From Caldilineaceae bacterium (lineage in GTDB: Bacteria > Chloroflexota > Anaerolineae > Caldilineales > Caldilineaceae): a DNA stretch of 64,000 bases. A model generated the notes under the pieces. It had not been told where the DNA came from, did not search any database, and worked only from the letters and a program-made list of their open reading frames with translations. The number at the start of each line of letters is the position of its first letter. Position 1 is the first letter of the stretch. The stretch covers positions 3,175,022 to 3,239,021 of the forward strand of contig OY282376.1 in NCBI GenBank assembly GCA_958295845.1, in the 5' to 3' direction. The position numbers were made by a program, and so were the translations under genes. This document shows positions 22,272-32,154 of the stretch, in pieces.

Positions 22272-23228
22272 TCAGAGGAGTATTCCGAGCGAAAGCAGCA
22301 AACTGAACTGCAGTGAAAGCTGTGCGGTTGCCGCCAATACAGAATTGAGCTCCTTCCCCTTGGCCGAGAAGACGGAGGAGGCCCTGCGAGCGGCCAGCGG
22401 AAGGCTTAGGAAAGGCAACAGGACGGAACCGCCCAGACCGAAAACCAGCCATAGGGGGAGGGTGACCAAATAGGCCAGGATGAGTAGGGCAAGATACTGG
22501 CGCCTCGTATTTTTTGCGCCGATAAGAACTGCCAGCGTGCGCTTGCCCGCGCGGGCGTCCGTCTCGATATCTCGCAAATTGTTGACGACCAGGATAGCGG
22601 TGATCAGAAAGCCGACCGGCACAGCAGAAACGAGGACGGCCAACGAGAGCGTCCCGGCCTGCACGTAGTACGTGCCACAGACGGCGGCGAGTCCGAAAAA
22701 GATGAAAACAAACAGGTCCCCAAGTCCACGATAGCCAAAGGGAAGAGGACCGCCCGTGTAAAGCAGGGCGGCCAGTATCGACGCCGCGCCTACAACCAGG
22801 ATAGGCCAGCCGCCCACTAGGATCAGATAGATGCCGTCCACTATCGCCAGGCCGAGCACTAAGGCCATGCCTAGCCGCAGCTCGCGAGCGGAAAGGAGAC
22901 CGGCCGCCATGACGCGAGTGGGCCCTACCCGCTCTCGCGTATCTACGCCTTTGGCAAAATCAAAGTAGTCATTAGCGAAATTAGAGAGAATCTGCAGTAG
23001 GAGGGCGCCGGCGGCCGCCGCCAGCGCTGGCATAAGGGAAAACTGTCCGTCTGCCCAGGCGAGCGAACTCCCAACAAGAACAGGTCCGATGGCCGCGAGA
23101 AGGGTCCTGGGACGGGAAGCCATCAGCCAGATCTGCGGCTTGCTTGGCTCTGCCTCCAGTCTTGGGGAAGGCTTCGGTTCGTCGAGGGAGTCTTCCCCGG
23201 CTGACGGGTCGGCCTGACGTTCGCTCAT
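22272..23228 (-). CDS. menA: UbiA-family prenyltransferase, likely MenA
   Basis: 318 residues with eight or nine TM helices. The two Asp-rich prenyl-diphosphate motifs are NFANDYFDFAKGVD and NNLRDIETDARAGKRT, the pattern of 1,4-dihydroxy-2-naphthoate prenyltransferase, which makes demethylmenaquinone. A polar N-terminal tail of ~30 residues precedes SRPRTLLAAIGPVLVGSSLAW, where family similarity begins. Its stop codon is 2 nt from the start of the oxidoreductase gene, indicating translational coupling. Another UbiA specificity cannot be excluded. Confidence 0.85.
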   Translation of the reverse strand: MSERQADPSAGEDSLDEPKPSPRLEAEPSKPQIWLMASRPRTLLAAIGPVLVGSSLAWADGQFSLMPALAAAAGALLLQILSNFANDYFDFAKGVDTRERVGPTRVMAAGLLSARELRLGMALVLGLAIVDGIYLILVGGWPILVVGAASILAALLYTGGPLPFGYRGLGDLFVFIFFGLAAVCGTYYVQAGTLSLAVLVSAVPVGFLITAILVVNNLRDIETDARAGKRTLAVLIGAKNTRRQYLALLILAYLVTLPLWLVFGLGGSVLLPFLSLPLAARRASSVFSAKGKELNSVLAATAQLSLQFSLLLSLGILL

Positions 23229-23262
23229 GTTCAGGACTGCAACGGGGCGATGCCCGGTTCCA

Positions 23263-24333
23263 TCACGCGTGCCTCAAACGCCTGACCGACTTCGCAATCC
23301 GCAGTCCGAGCCAGAACAGACCTGCCAGGACGAACACGGAGCCATATTCGATGAAAGGAATGCGAATGATTTCGTTGAGTCTGTACCAGCCCATATTGCC
23401 GTATACAAAGAGGGCCGAGCCGGCAAATGCGCCCAGGATCAGAAGACGCACCGGCAGTGACAGGCCTAAGCCATGCATCTGGGTTACGACCAGGATGCCC
23501 GCAAATCCGAAGAAAAACATCGGCCAGAGGCCGTTGCCCTGCATTACAGCAACGAGCGTACCGTGGATCAGTACGGTCAATTCCAGTGTGAAAGTCCACC
23601 ATCGATTGACGTGAATGCGCGTGAAGAAAAGACTGCCTTGCAGCAGAAGCAGAAACATGTAGAAGAATCCGATCAGATGACCGGATGTAGATACCATGGG
23701 GTGAAACCAGAAGGTGTAAATGATCGCCCAGGCGAAAAAGTAACCGTGATAGGTGCGGGCAAAGCGGACGACCTCTTTGGAGAAGGGAACCGGTTTGCCG
23801 AAGAACTGGCCCCGGCGGTTGTTTTCCATCAACAAGACCCAAACAAGCAAGACGATTACGGCGCCCTGGCTGCTGAAGATTGGCGTATCCTGGGCGAGCC
23901 CGTCATACCATATGTGAGTCTGAACCAAATGCAGGAAGATGAAAAAGGCGTTGGCTGCCAGCGCCCAGATGTTGGCCTTATGCAGTCCTTTCGTATAGCG
24001 ATGTTTGCGGTAGGTCTGAGCATAGTAGATGATAGCCCAAATTGCGAGTTGATGGGCGAGGTAAAAACCCCACGAGGTGGCCCGAGTCCAGAATGTCGGG
24101 AAAGGGAGTTTCCAATAGTACCAGGTGGCTCCGCTGTCCGGTAGAAGCTCAATACCTGCCAGACGATGATCCAGCGCCCAGATGAGGAGGGTGAAGAGTG
24201 CGCTGAATGCAATACCAGCCCAGAGAGTAAGTGAGGAGGAGGGCCCGGAGGCGTCCTTGACCCTCGATTTCCTCGCGGTGTTTCTCGGTGCGCCCTGCAT
24301 TTGTCCTGTGTCTTCAGCCAAAGGTTTCAGCAT
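23263..24333 (-). CDS. Polytopic membrane protein of unknown function
   Basis: 356 residues with about nine or ten TM helices after a basic N-terminus of ~35 residues. Several helices or their edges carry His with Trp/Tyr/Arg: FLHLVQTHIWYDG, ARTYHGYFFAW, FWFHPMVSTSGHLIGF, RIHVNRWWTF, IHGTLVAVMQG. The His pattern hints at metal or heme binding but fits no family I can name. It lies 34 bp upstream of menA on the same strand, so a link to membrane quinones or redox is possible but unproven. Confidence 0.7.
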   Translation of the reverse strand: MLKPLAEDTGQMQGAPRNTARKSRVKDASGPSSSLTLWAGIAFSALFTLLIWALDHRLAGIELLPDSGATWYYWKLPFPTFWTRATSWGFYLAHQLAIWAIIYYAQTYRKHRYTKGLHKANIWALAANAFFIFLHLVQTHIWYDGLAQDTPIFSSQGAVIVLLVWVLLMENNRRGQFFGKPVPFSKEVVRFARTYHGYFFAWAIIYTFWFHPMVSTSGHLIGFFYMFLLLLQGSLFFTRIHVNRWWTFTLELTVLIHGTLVAVMQGNGLWPMFFFGFAGILVVTQMHGLGLSLPVRLLILGAFAGSALFVYGNMGWYRLNEIIRIPFIEYGSVFVLAGLFWLGLRIAKSVRRLRHA

Positions 24334-24423
24334 GCCGGTTCAACTCGCAAAGCGCCTGCAATCAAATTGACGAAGCATTTAGAGGTTTGCATAGCAAGCC
24401 CTATGTAACATATTGACCTAAGC

Positions 24424-25332
24424 TTACAGCAGATCGTGCAGTGCGGCAACGGGTTCAGGGAAAGTGAACTCGTAGCCGGCTTCCTGCAACCTGGACGGAC
24501 CCGCCCGCTGCCCATCCAGCAGCACGGTCGACATCTCGCCAAATAGGGCTTTCAGGGCAATTGACGGTGTCGGCATCAAGGAGGGCCTTCCCATTACCCG
24601 TCCGAGGTGGCGCACAAATTCTTTGTTTCTGGGCGGGTTGGGTGCTGCCAGATTGTATGCATCGGACGCCTCCCCGTTTTCCAAAAGAAAACGAATAGCG
24701 CCCACTTCGTCGTCAATGTGAATCCAGGGAAAGTACTGTTTGCCGCTGCCCAGAGGTCCGCCGGCAAAGAGACGGAAGGGCAAGGCCATTTTGGGCAAGG
24801 CGCCGCCCTGCGGGCTGAGTACGACGCCTGTTCGTATGACAACACGCCGAACACCCATTGACTCGACAGCCGCGGTGGAAGCCTCCCAATCTACGCACAC
24901 TTGCGCCAGAAAGTCGGTCCCGGGCGCGGATTGCTCGGTCATGACTTGGTCTGCGCCCGGCCCATAGTAGCCTACAGCCGATGACTGAATCAGTACCTTG
25001 GGGGCCGATTCAGCGCTGCGAATGGCGGACACAATCGCCTGGCCGGCTCCTATTCGACTTTCTCTTATCTGCTCTTTTCGTGAGGAACTCCAGCGACCGT
25101 CGGCGATACCTGCGCCTGCAAGATTGACGATTGCATCCACTTCGGAGACCAGGCGGCCCCAGCCGGTCTCTGTCTTCCCGTCCCACTTCTCAAGGTGCAC
25201 GCCCTCAGGTATAAAGGGCTGGTGGCGGTCAGGTGACCTCGTCAGAACGGTAACATCACATTGGCTATCGACCAGGCTCTTTGCCAGGGCCGATCCGATC
25301 AGACCTGTACCTCCGGTAATCAGAATTCGCAT
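24424..25332 (-). CDS. TIGR01777-family NAD(P)-binding epimerase-like protein (YfcH/SulA type)
   Basis: 302 residues. An extended SDR fold opens with MRILITGGTGLIGSALA. Typical TIGR01777 features are INLAGAGIADGRWSSSRKEQIRESRI, IQSSAVGYYG, the Tyr of that motif, and a C-terminal segment (VLLDGQRAGPSRLQEAGYEFTFPE) matching DUF1731. The ATG at 25332 has a strong AAGGAGG ribosome-binding site on the minus strand. The physiological role of the family is unclear. It is 73 bp downstream of the glucan phosphorylase gene. Confidence 0.92.
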   Translation of the reverse strand: MRILITGGTGLIGSALAKSLVDSQCDVTVLTRSPDRHQPFIPEGVHLEKWDGKTETGWGRLVSEVDAIVNLAGAGIADGRWSSSRKEQIRESRIGAGQAIVSAIRSAESAPKVLIQSSAVGYYGPGADQVMTEQSAPGTDFLAQVCVDWEASTAAVESMGVRRVVIRTGVVLSPQGGALPKMALPFRLFAGGPLGSGKQYFPWIHIDDEVGAIRFLLENGEASDAYNLAAPNPPRNKEFVRHLGRVMGRPSLMPTPSIALKALFGEMSTVLLDGQRAGPSRLQEAGYEFTFPEPVAALHDLL

Positions 25333-25405
25333 CTGAGCCTCCTTGCTCTACATGACTTCACTGATCACTCAATTGCGCCTTCAACCGCGATTCCCCGGCT
25401 GCCGC

Positions 25406-27997
25406 CTAAGCCCAGGCACTCAGTCCCAACTCAAGCGGATGAATGAGGGCGGGGTGATGGGGTCGCGCTCGCACGCCGAAGCTGTATTTTCCTGTTTCTT
25501 CCGGTACAAAGATTCCCTTGTAGCGGAGACTGTTATCATGCGGATCGTGACCGGGCTCATGGGGCGCGTGGTTCACCATCTGCAAGGTGATCGATTGCAG
25601 AGCGACCGGCAGCTGTTGCTCGGCATTCGGCTTCATGGCCTCCTCTCCGTCGACAGCAGCGAATGTCACCAATTCGACGGCAATGTCATGCGCAGACAGC
25701 CTCCCCGGCCAGACCTGGGCCTCAATCTCTATTGGATCTCCGGTCTTTGCCTGCTGGGGAGGAAGTTCCGGCACCGCCACAAAAACGGTCTGCCACTCAT
25801 TGCGTACATGGTGCTTCCAGTGAGATAGCTGGCGCGCCGGTTCCCCGTAGTTTTCGCGGTAGGCATGGCTGCTGTCCATCGCGGGAACATAGAGTGAGCG
25901 CGTGTACTCAACAACCATGCGCCGCATGCTGAACTGCGGTCCGCAGGACTTTACTGCCTTTCGCATCCGCCCGGCCCAGACTGACGGATGATCGTAGAAC
26001 TCAGGCACTATCTCTTCTTCCAAAATCGTGTAGAGGCTCAGGGCGTCGGCCTCGTCCTGTGTCTCCTCGTCTTTGTATGCCCGCTCTTCGCCGATAGCCC
26101 AGCCATTCTCGGCATTGTGGCCTTCATCCCACCAGCCGTCCAGAATGCTGAAGTTGGGGGCCCCGTTTATCGCCGCCTTCTGACCGCTTGTACCACTGGC
26201 TTCGAGGGGACGGCGGGGCGTATTCAGCCAGACATCGACACCGCTGACGAGATGACGGGCGACATTGATGTCATAGTTCTCAATGAAGGCAATCTTGCCG
26301 AAAAACTCCCGCTCCTGGCTTAACCGATAGATGCGTTCGATCAGCGCTTTGCCGTAGTCATCGGCAGGGTGAGCCTTGCCTGCGAATACGATCTGGACCG
26401 GTCGATGAGGATCATTCAGAATGCGGAGAAGCCGTTTCTTGTCATGGAATATGAGCGTTGCGCGCTTATAAGTGGCGAAGCGGCGGGCGAAACCAAGCGT
26501 CAGTGCCTTTGGGTCAAAGACGCTGTCTATGCTTGCGAGTTTCCAGTGTCCCTCCCCATGGCGCAACTGCTGCCTCTTCAGTCGCGTGCGCAGGAAGCTG
26601 ACCAGCCTTTCTTTGCAGGCTTGATGGGCGGAACGGAGCTCCTCGTCGGGAACCTGTTCAATTCCCTGCCAGGCTTCCGGGCAGTCCACTTCGTCGAGCC
26701 AGCTGGCCCCGAAGTAACGCCCGTACAACCCCCGCTTCTCCGGTGCCAGCCATGTTTCCGTATGCACACCATTGGTAATGTGGCTGATCGGTACCTGCTC
26801 TTCGGGCGTTCCCGGCCACAGATGCCCCCACATCCGCCTGGAAACCTTGCCGTGAAGCGCGCTCACACCGTTGTGATAGGCGCTCAAGCGAAAGGCCAGG
26901 ACAGTCATGCTGAATTCCGCTCCCCACCCGTGCTCATTGCGGGCCAGAGCCATGAAGCGTTCACGGTCGATGCCCATCTGGCCCCAATATTGCCAGAAAA
27001 ACTTATCGACCAGCTCTAGGGGAAACGCGTCATGGCCGGCGGCCACTGGGGTATGTGTTGAGAAGACGTTGCCCGCGCGCACTATCTCTGCCGCTGCGTC
27101 GAATTCCATGCCCTCCTGCACCAATTCACGGATTCGTTCAAGGCTGAGAAAGGCGCTGTGGCCTTCGTTCATGTGCCAGACAGTCGGCTGGTAGCCGAGG
27201 GCTCTCAGCGTACGAACGCCGGCAATGCCCAACACATATTCCTGGCTGATACGCATTTCACTGTCGCCGCCGTACAGCCTGGCGCTGAGCTCTCTGTCCT
27301 GTATGGCATTCTGCTCAACGTCCGTATCCATCAGATAGAGAATCACCCGCCCTACCTGTATCTTCCATACTTTGGCGTAGACGGTTCGGCCAGGGAGATC
27401 GACGTGGACGACAACCGCATTGCCCTCCTCATCCATCGCCTGTGTAGCCGGCACTTCAGAGAAGTCGATTTTCTCGTAGATCGCTTCCTGGCCCCCCTTG
27501 GCGTTGATCTGTTGGGTGAAGTAACCCTGAGGATAAAGGAAACCGACACCGACAAAAGGCAAACCCATGTCGCTCGCCTCTTTGCAGTGATCGCCACTGA
27601 GAATTCCCAGACCACCGCTGTAGATGGGCAGGGCTTCATGAAGTCCGAACTCGGCACTGAAGTAGGCGATCAGCTCGTCCTGCCGGCCAGGAAAGTTGCG
27701 CTTGAACCAGGTGTCGGCGTCATTGTATATGTAGGCGTCGAACCGTTGAAGCACAGAATTATATTTCTGCTGGTAGTCGTGATCCAGCGAAGCGTCCTGC
27801 AGGCGCTGCAGCGAAACGGTACGTAAAAACTTTACCGGATTCTCGCTGACCTGCTCCCACAAGCTATTGTCGATAGATTCGTAGAGGTCCTGTGCATCCG
27901 GATTCCAAGTCCACCAGAGATTATATGCCAACTCCTGCAACCGACAGATGGCCTGCGGAAGAGGAGGGTGTACAGAAATGTTACCAACGATTTTCAC
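25406..27997 (-). CDS. glgP: Alpha-glucan phosphorylase (GlgP type with DUF3417 N-terminus)
   Basis: 863 residues. The N-terminal ~110 residues (LQELAYNLWWTWNPDAQDLYESID) are the DUF3417 region of the short bacterial phosphorylase group. The catalytic core shows AYFSAEFGLHEALPIYSGGLGILSGDH, FSTHTPVAAGHDAF and the pyridoxal-phosphate lysine segment EASGTSGQKAAINGA. It releases glucose 1-phosphate from glycogen or maltodextrin using phosphate. GTG start at 27997. The two upstream genes encode 6-phosphogluconolactonase and glucose-6-phosphate dehydrogenase, so glucan breakdown appears tied to NADPH production. A phosphoglucomutase is not in the window. Confidence 0.95.
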   Translation of the reverse strand: MKIVGNISVHPPLPQAICRLQELAYNLWWTWNPDAQDLYESIDNSLWEQVSENPVKFLRTVSLQRLQDASLDHDYQQKYNSVLQRFDAYIYNDADTWFKRNFPGRQDELIAYFSAEFGLHEALPIYSGGLGILSGDHCKEASDMGLPFVGVGFLYPQGYFTQQINAKGGQEAIYEKIDFSEVPATQAMDEEGNAVVVHVDLPGRTVYAKVWKIQVGRVILYLMDTDVEQNAIQDRELSARLYGGDSEMRISQEYVLGIAGVRTLRALGYQPTVWHMNEGHSAFLSLERIRELVQEGMEFDAAAEIVRAGNVFSTHTPVAAGHDAFPLELVDKFFWQYWGQMGIDRERFMALARNEHGWGAEFSMTVLAFRLSAYHNGVSALHGKVSRRMWGHLWPGTPEEQVPISHITNGVHTETWLAPEKRGLYGRYFGASWLDEVDCPEAWQGIEQVPDEELRSAHQACKERLVSFLRTRLKRQQLRHGEGHWKLASIDSVFDPKALTLGFARRFATYKRATLIFHDKKRLLRILNDPHRPVQIVFAGKAHPADDYGKALIERIYRLSQEREFFGKIAFIENYDINVARHLVSGVDVWLNTPRRPLEASGTSGQKAAINGAPNFSILDGWWDEGHNAENGWAIGEERAYKDEETQDEADALSLYTILEEEIVPEFYDHPSVWAGRMRKAVKSCGPQFSMRRMVVEYTRSLYVPAMDSSHAYRENYGEPARQLSHWKHHVRNEWQTVFVAVPELPPQQAKTGDPIEIEAQVWPGRLSAHDIAVELVTFAAVDGEEAMKPNAEQQLPVALQSITLQMVNHAPHEPGHDPHDNSLRYKGIFVPEETGKYSFGVRARPHHPALIHPLELGLSAWA

Positions 27998-28030
27998 AAC
28001 GAGGTGCTCCTGAGGGGAAGGGGCTGGGAT

Positions 28031-28870
28031 CTATGGATGAATACTCTGGGCAGCGTCAGCATCGACGAGCCATCTGAACTGCCCGGTGGTTGGCTGCACG
28101 CCCTGTACGGGGAGTGCGCTCGGTTGACGGGGGCCCGTCAGTACTGCGCTTAATGTGGCCGCCTTAGAGGCCCCACTGACTAGAACAAGGACGTGTCGAC
28201 CAGCATTGATAAGTGGATATGTGAAGGTCAGGCGGTACGCATCGAACTTGCCGACGTAGTCTGCCGCCACCAGCCGGTCGTTCATTTTCATTGCCTGAGA
28301 ACCTGGAAACAGGCTGGCAGTATGGCCATCGTCTCCCATACCCAGCAGGATTAAGTCGAAACGAGGTATGCCCCTCCCGTCTGAAGATACATTTTTTCGG
28401 ATGGTCTCTTCGTAACTGCTTGCTGCCTGTTCGGGCGGAAGTTCGCCTGGCATACGCGCCACGAGGCCCGGCGCCAGCGGCAGGCGATCCAGCAAAGTCT
28501 CGCGGACCATTCGGTAGTTGCTGTCGGCATGTACCGGCGAAACACAGCGCTCGTCACTCCAGAAGATGCGCCAGCGCTTCCAATCGATTTCAGATACTGT
28601 AGCCAAGCGTTCATAGACTGGCCCAGGTGTGGAACCGCCTGCGAGAGCGACATTGAAAGCCCCTCGCTGCTCGATACTGATCAGAGAAGCGGCCGCTACC
28701 ATCCCTGCAGCGGTTTCGGCCAGTTCAGCGCTGCTGGGCTGCACGATGACCTTGTCTCCCCGAGGAAAGGCTTCGCCGACATCCAGGGTCTGCTGCCCGG
28801 CGAATTCGTCTCTTCCGGCTTTCGAGTCTCCTCGGCTTTCTGATCGTGTACCAGGTACTGTTTCGGTCAT
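28031..28870 (-). CDS. pgl: 6-phosphogluconolactonase
   Basis: About 279 residues from ATG 28870, which has an AAAGGA ribosome-binding site on the minus strand; the frame itself opens at 28909. Family motifs are NVALAGGSTPGPVYERLA, IFWSDERCVSPVHADSNYRMV and LILLGMGDDGHTASLFPGS. It hydrolyses 6-phosphogluconolactone, the second step of the oxidative pentose phosphate pathway. A ~35-residue polar N-terminal tail is longer than usual. It lies 33 bp upstream of glgP and ~480 bp downstream of zwf. Confidence 0.93.
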   Translation of the reverse strand: MTETVPGTRSESRGDSKAGRDEFAGQQTLDVGEAFPRGDKVIVQPSSAELAETAAGMVAAASLISIEQRGAFNVALAGGSTPGPVYERLATVSEIDWKRWRIFWSDERCVSPVHADSNYRMVRETLLDRLPLAPGLVARMPGELPPEQAASSYEETIRKNVSSDGRGIPRFDLILLGMGDDGHTASLFPGSQAMKMNDRLVAADYVGKFDAYRLTFTYPLINAGRHVLVLVSGASKAATLSAVLTGPRQPSALPVQGVQPTTGQFRWLVDADAAQSIHP

Positions 28871-29349
28871 TCCATTCCTTTCGTGAAGAGGAGGCCCCTT
28901 GGGAACCATCTTACTCTGTCTGAAAGTCGTCTACTGGTATCTGACTTCCAAATGCACATCAAGATCGTCCTGGCGACGTTTTATCGTGTCTTTCAACACA
29001 GGGTTGCGGCCCGTGTCAGATTCCACCACAGGACCTACCAAGCCGCGCCCTCTCGGTGAAATTCTCATAGGGAAAGCTTCCAGTGGCCGGTCCCGGCCAC
29101 TCGATTGAATGGCATCCTCCTGGTCTGGCTACTGCTGCCAGCCTATAGAATTGGCGCTGGGTGTGGCAAATACGAAGGTGGAGAGCAGCTACCACGCCAA
29201 GCCGATAGTGGCTGGCTACTGCCTTCGAAGAAGTTTAGCCCGCATTCCCTATCACTGTTCTTGCCGCGGACAAGCACTGCCATTTCGCTTGGGAACTGTG
29301 GCAAAGATTGCGAAAGTGCCGAGGCTTCTGCGGTCATCAGCTGTCTCAT
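28871..29349. other. Gap between pgl and zwf
   Basis: No convincing gene on either strand. A GC-rich hairpin, AGTGGCCG (29082-29089) against CGGCCACT (29094-29101) with a GTCC loop, lacks a T-tract in either direction, so it is not a clear terminator. It may attenuate or process the zwf transcript before pgl, but that is speculation. Confidence 0.3.
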
Positions 29350-30981
29350 CTATTCGGTAAACCAGTGTTGACCTTCCTTTTCCAGCAGCGTATCGGCTTC
29401 TTTGGGGCCCCAAGTGCCTGCCGGGTAGTGGGGAAGACGAAATGGCTTACTCCCATTTGCACTGAGTTCTTCCTGCATCCGCCAACCATCCAGCACCTGT
29501 GTAATACGCTGCCACGCCAGTTCCACTTCATCGCGCCTGGTAAAGAGAGTGGAGTCACCCAGAACTACATCCAGAAGCAGGCGCTGGTACGCGTCCGGCG
29601 GTTCGCCGAAGCTGTGGCCGTAAGTGAACTCCAGATTGACAGGCGTAAGATTTACCGACGGGCCCGGACGCTTCGCCAGCGTCTTGAGTGTGATTCCTTC
29701 ATCCGGCTGGATGCGCATGGTCAGGACATTGCGACTCAGACTGTCGCCGTTCAGCTGCAGCCCCTGAGGCGCTGCGAGAATACCCTCGTCAGTCTGACTT
29801 GAGGTGTTCTCGAATCCTTCGGCGGAATCAAATAGAAGATGCGGGGCCCGGCGGAAAGTAACCGAAATTTCCGAAGCCTTTCGCGGCAGTGCCTTGCCGG
29901 TGCGCAGATAGAACGGGACGCCCTGCCAGCGCCAATTGTCGATTTCCAGGCGCCAGGCCACATAGGTCTCTGTTGTGGAATCGGTAGCGACTCCATTCTC
30001 GTCGAGATAGGATGGAACCGGACGGGTGGCGGCCGTGCCCGCCCCGTACTGGGCACGGACTACGAATTCGGGCACCTCTTCCGGCTGCAATGGACGGATC
30101 GCCCTAAGCAGGTTGACCTTTTGATCGCGTACTGCCTTGGCGTCGAAGGCGATCGGCGGCTCCATCGCCGTCAGGGAGACAAGCTGCAGGAGATGGTTCT
30201 GCATCATATCGCGCAACGCACCGGATTTCTCGTAGTACCCGCCGCGACCTTCTACGCCGATGCTCTCCGCCACAGTAATCTGCACGTTGTCAACGTAGTT
30301 GCGGTTCCAGATCGGTTCAAAAATCCCGTTGGCAAACCGAAACACGAGAACATTCTGAACCGTCTCTTTGCCCAGGTAATGATCGATGCGATAGACCTGC
30401 TCTTCACTGAATACGGAGAGAACATGGTCGTTGAGCTTGTGGGCGCTCTGCAAATCGCTTCCGAATGGTTTTTCGATTACGACGCGGGTCCAACTTTGCG
30501 GGCCGGCAGTTTCAACGAGCCCGGCAGCGCCAAGACATGTGATGATTGGTTCGTAGACAGACGGAGGGGTAGACAGGTAGAAGAGACGATTACTGCCGAT
30601 GTTCCACTGCTCTTCCAACATCGAAATACGATCGCGAAGTTTCTGGAAACCTTCGGCGTCGTCATATTCGCCTGAAATGTAGAAGAGTCGCGCGGCAAAG
30701 GCATCCCAATCCGCACTTTGGAACTCGACTTCGGGATTGGCCAACATGCTGGTGCGAGCGCGCTGGCGCATTTCGTCATCGTTCAATGGTGAACGCGCGT
30801 ACCCAAGAATCACGAAATTGGGAGGCAGGAGCCTCTGCTGAGAAAGCCTGTAGACAGCTGGCAGAAGCTTGCGGTTTGCCAGGTCACCGGAAGCCCCAAA
30901 AATGACCATAATTGCCGGTGTCGTAACCTGAAACTGCTCATGGATGTCCGGGGCTTCTTCCAGAATGATTCCTTCGCTCAT
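29350..30981 (-). CDS. zwf: Glucose-6-phosphate 1-dehydrogenase
   Basis: 543 residues, longer than the usual ~490-510 because of a ~25-residue N-terminal extension. The NADP-binding start is [21 protein letters not shown]; the substrate motif [14 protein letters not shown] and [14 protein letters not shown] are intact. It oxidises glucose 6-phosphate to 6-phosphogluconolactone, producing NADPH. It shares strand and order (zwf, pgl, glgP) with the genes that supply and consume its substrates, although a 480-bp gap separates it from pgl. Confidence 0.97.
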   Translation of the reverse strand: MSEGIILEEAPDIHEQFQVTTPAIMVIFGASGDLANRKLLPAVYRLSQQRLLPPNFVILGYARSPLNDDEMRQRARTSMLANPEVEFQSADWDAFAARLFYISGEYDDAEGFQKLRDRISMLEEQWNIGSNRLFYLSTPPSVYEPIITCLGAAGLVETAGPQSWTRVVIEKPFGSDLQSAHKLNDHVLSVFSEEQVYRIDHYLGKETVQNVLVFRFANGIFEPIWNRNYVDNVQITVAESIGVEGRGGYYEKSGALRDMMQNHLLQLVSLTAMEPPIAFDAKAVRDQKVNLLRAIRPLQPEEVPEFVVRAQYGAGTAATRPVPSYLDENGVATDSTTETYVAWRLEIDNWRWQGVPFYLRTGKALPRKASEISVTFRRAPHLLFDSAEGFENTSSQTDEGILAAPQGLQLNGDSLSRNVLTMRIQPDEGITLKTLAKRPGPSVNLTPVNLEFTYGHSFGEPPDAYQRLLLDVVLGDSTLFTRRDEVELAWQRITQVLDGWRMQEELSANGSKPFRLPHYPAGTWGPKEADTLLEKEGQHWFTE

Positions 30982-31048
30982 TGTCAGTCGCCTCTCGACT
31001 TGGTGCCCGCTGCGTGATCCTGAGTGCCGGCCTGAGTGCAGTGATCAA

Positions 31049-32116
31049 TTAGTACCAACGTGGATATGCGATAACGGGTGAGCGTACAGCCACCCGCAGA
31101 GGCAGATCCGGTTCGTAAGCATCGGATGGACCCAACCGCGCGGTAAGATATGTACCTGTTGGGAGTTGTACGGTAATCAACTGGTCGTGGCCGAAAAAGA
31201 GTGAGTGCCTTACCCGGGCCGCGGGCCGTCCGGGCTGTGCAGCAAGGAGCTCGATATTCTCAGGTCGAAGTAATATGTCCACCTGCCCATGAATCTGCTT
31301 GCGCGTAGCTAAGATCCCTAATTCACATTCAATGGTATCACCGTGACCAACGCCCGGAAGGAAGTTCGCGTCGCCGATGAATTCAGCGACTGACCGCGTT
31401 GCAGGGTTGGTGTACAGCTCATGGGGTGAGGCCACCTGCTCTACGCTGCCATTCAGCATGACCGCGACTCGATCCACCAGACTAAGCGCTTCCTCCTGAT
31501 CATGCGTGACGAAGATCGCAGTCGTTTCAGCTGCGTGTAGGATGTTACCCAACTCTGCGCGCACGCGAGCGCGCAGACCGGCGTCCAAATTGCTGAAAGG
31601 TTCGTCCAACAGGATTAAGGCTGGGTTGGGAGCCAATGCCCTCGCGAGAGCGACTCTTTGCTGTTGGCCCCCGCTCAGTTCATGCGGCATCCGCCCTTCC
31701 AGGCCTGCTAAACCAGTCAGTTCCAGGATCTCGCCTGTGCGCGCCCTCTTCTCCGTTGCCGCCATGCGGCGCAGACCGAACTCAATATTGGCCAAAACAC
31801 TGACATGGGGGAAAAGGGCGTATTCCTGGAAAACCATGCCGACGCGGCGCCTCTCGGGCGGTAAGTGAACCGAGCTGTTGGCCACTAGCGTTCCGTTAAT
31901 ATCGATGGCGCCGGCATCCACGCGTTCAAACCCGGCAATGAGCCGCAAGGTCGTCGTTTTCCCGCATCCTGAAGGGCCCAGGAGAGCGATAAACTCTCCG
32001 TGGTCTACCGTCAATGCAACGTCGTTGACGGCCCGTACGGGGGCCTCACCGCTGTCGAACTGTTTGGAAACGCCTTCCAGTTGAAGTCCTGGTGGCGCCA
32101 GTTCTTGTTGAGTCAC
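31049..32116 (-). CDS. Iron/polyamine-type ABC transporter ATP-binding protein (FbpC/PotA-like)
   Basis: 355 residues. Walker A is GPSGCGKTTTLRL, signature LSGGQQQRVALARAL, Walker B LILLDEPFSNLD and switch VTHDQEEALSL. The C-terminal ~110 residues form a TOBE-type domain. GTG start at 32116. The upstream gene, 38 bp away on the same strand, is a fused two-module permease of the ferric-iron (FbpB) type, which makes Fe(III) or a related anion complex the best guess for the imported solute. No periplasmic binding protein is encoded next to it. Confidence 0.9.
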   Translation of the reverse strand: MTQQELAPPGLQLEGVSKQFDSGEAPVRAVNDVALTVDHGEFIALLGPSGCGKTTTLRLIAGFERVDAGAIDINGTLVANSSVHLPPERRRVGMVFQEYALFPHVSVLANIEFGLRRMAATEKRARTGEILELTGLAGLEGRMPHELSGGQQQRVALARALAPNPALILLDEPFSNLDAGLRARVRAELGNILHAAETTAIFVTHDQEEALSLVDRVAVMLNGSVEQVASPHELYTNPATRSVAEFIGDANFLPGVGHGDTIECELGILATRKQIHGQVDILLRPENIELLAAQPGRPAARVRHSLFFGHDQLITVQLPTGTYLTARLGPSDAYEPDLPLRVAVRSPVIAYPRWY

Positions 32117-32154
32117 AGCTCGCGTCGAAGGGGTTCAGAGGCCGGAAACCTACC

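Noticed and set aside
22270-22452. Extended N-terminus of the FAD oxidoreductase
   Set aside because: It would overlap the menA coding region in another frame. The FAD-binding motif begins directly after Met at 22269.
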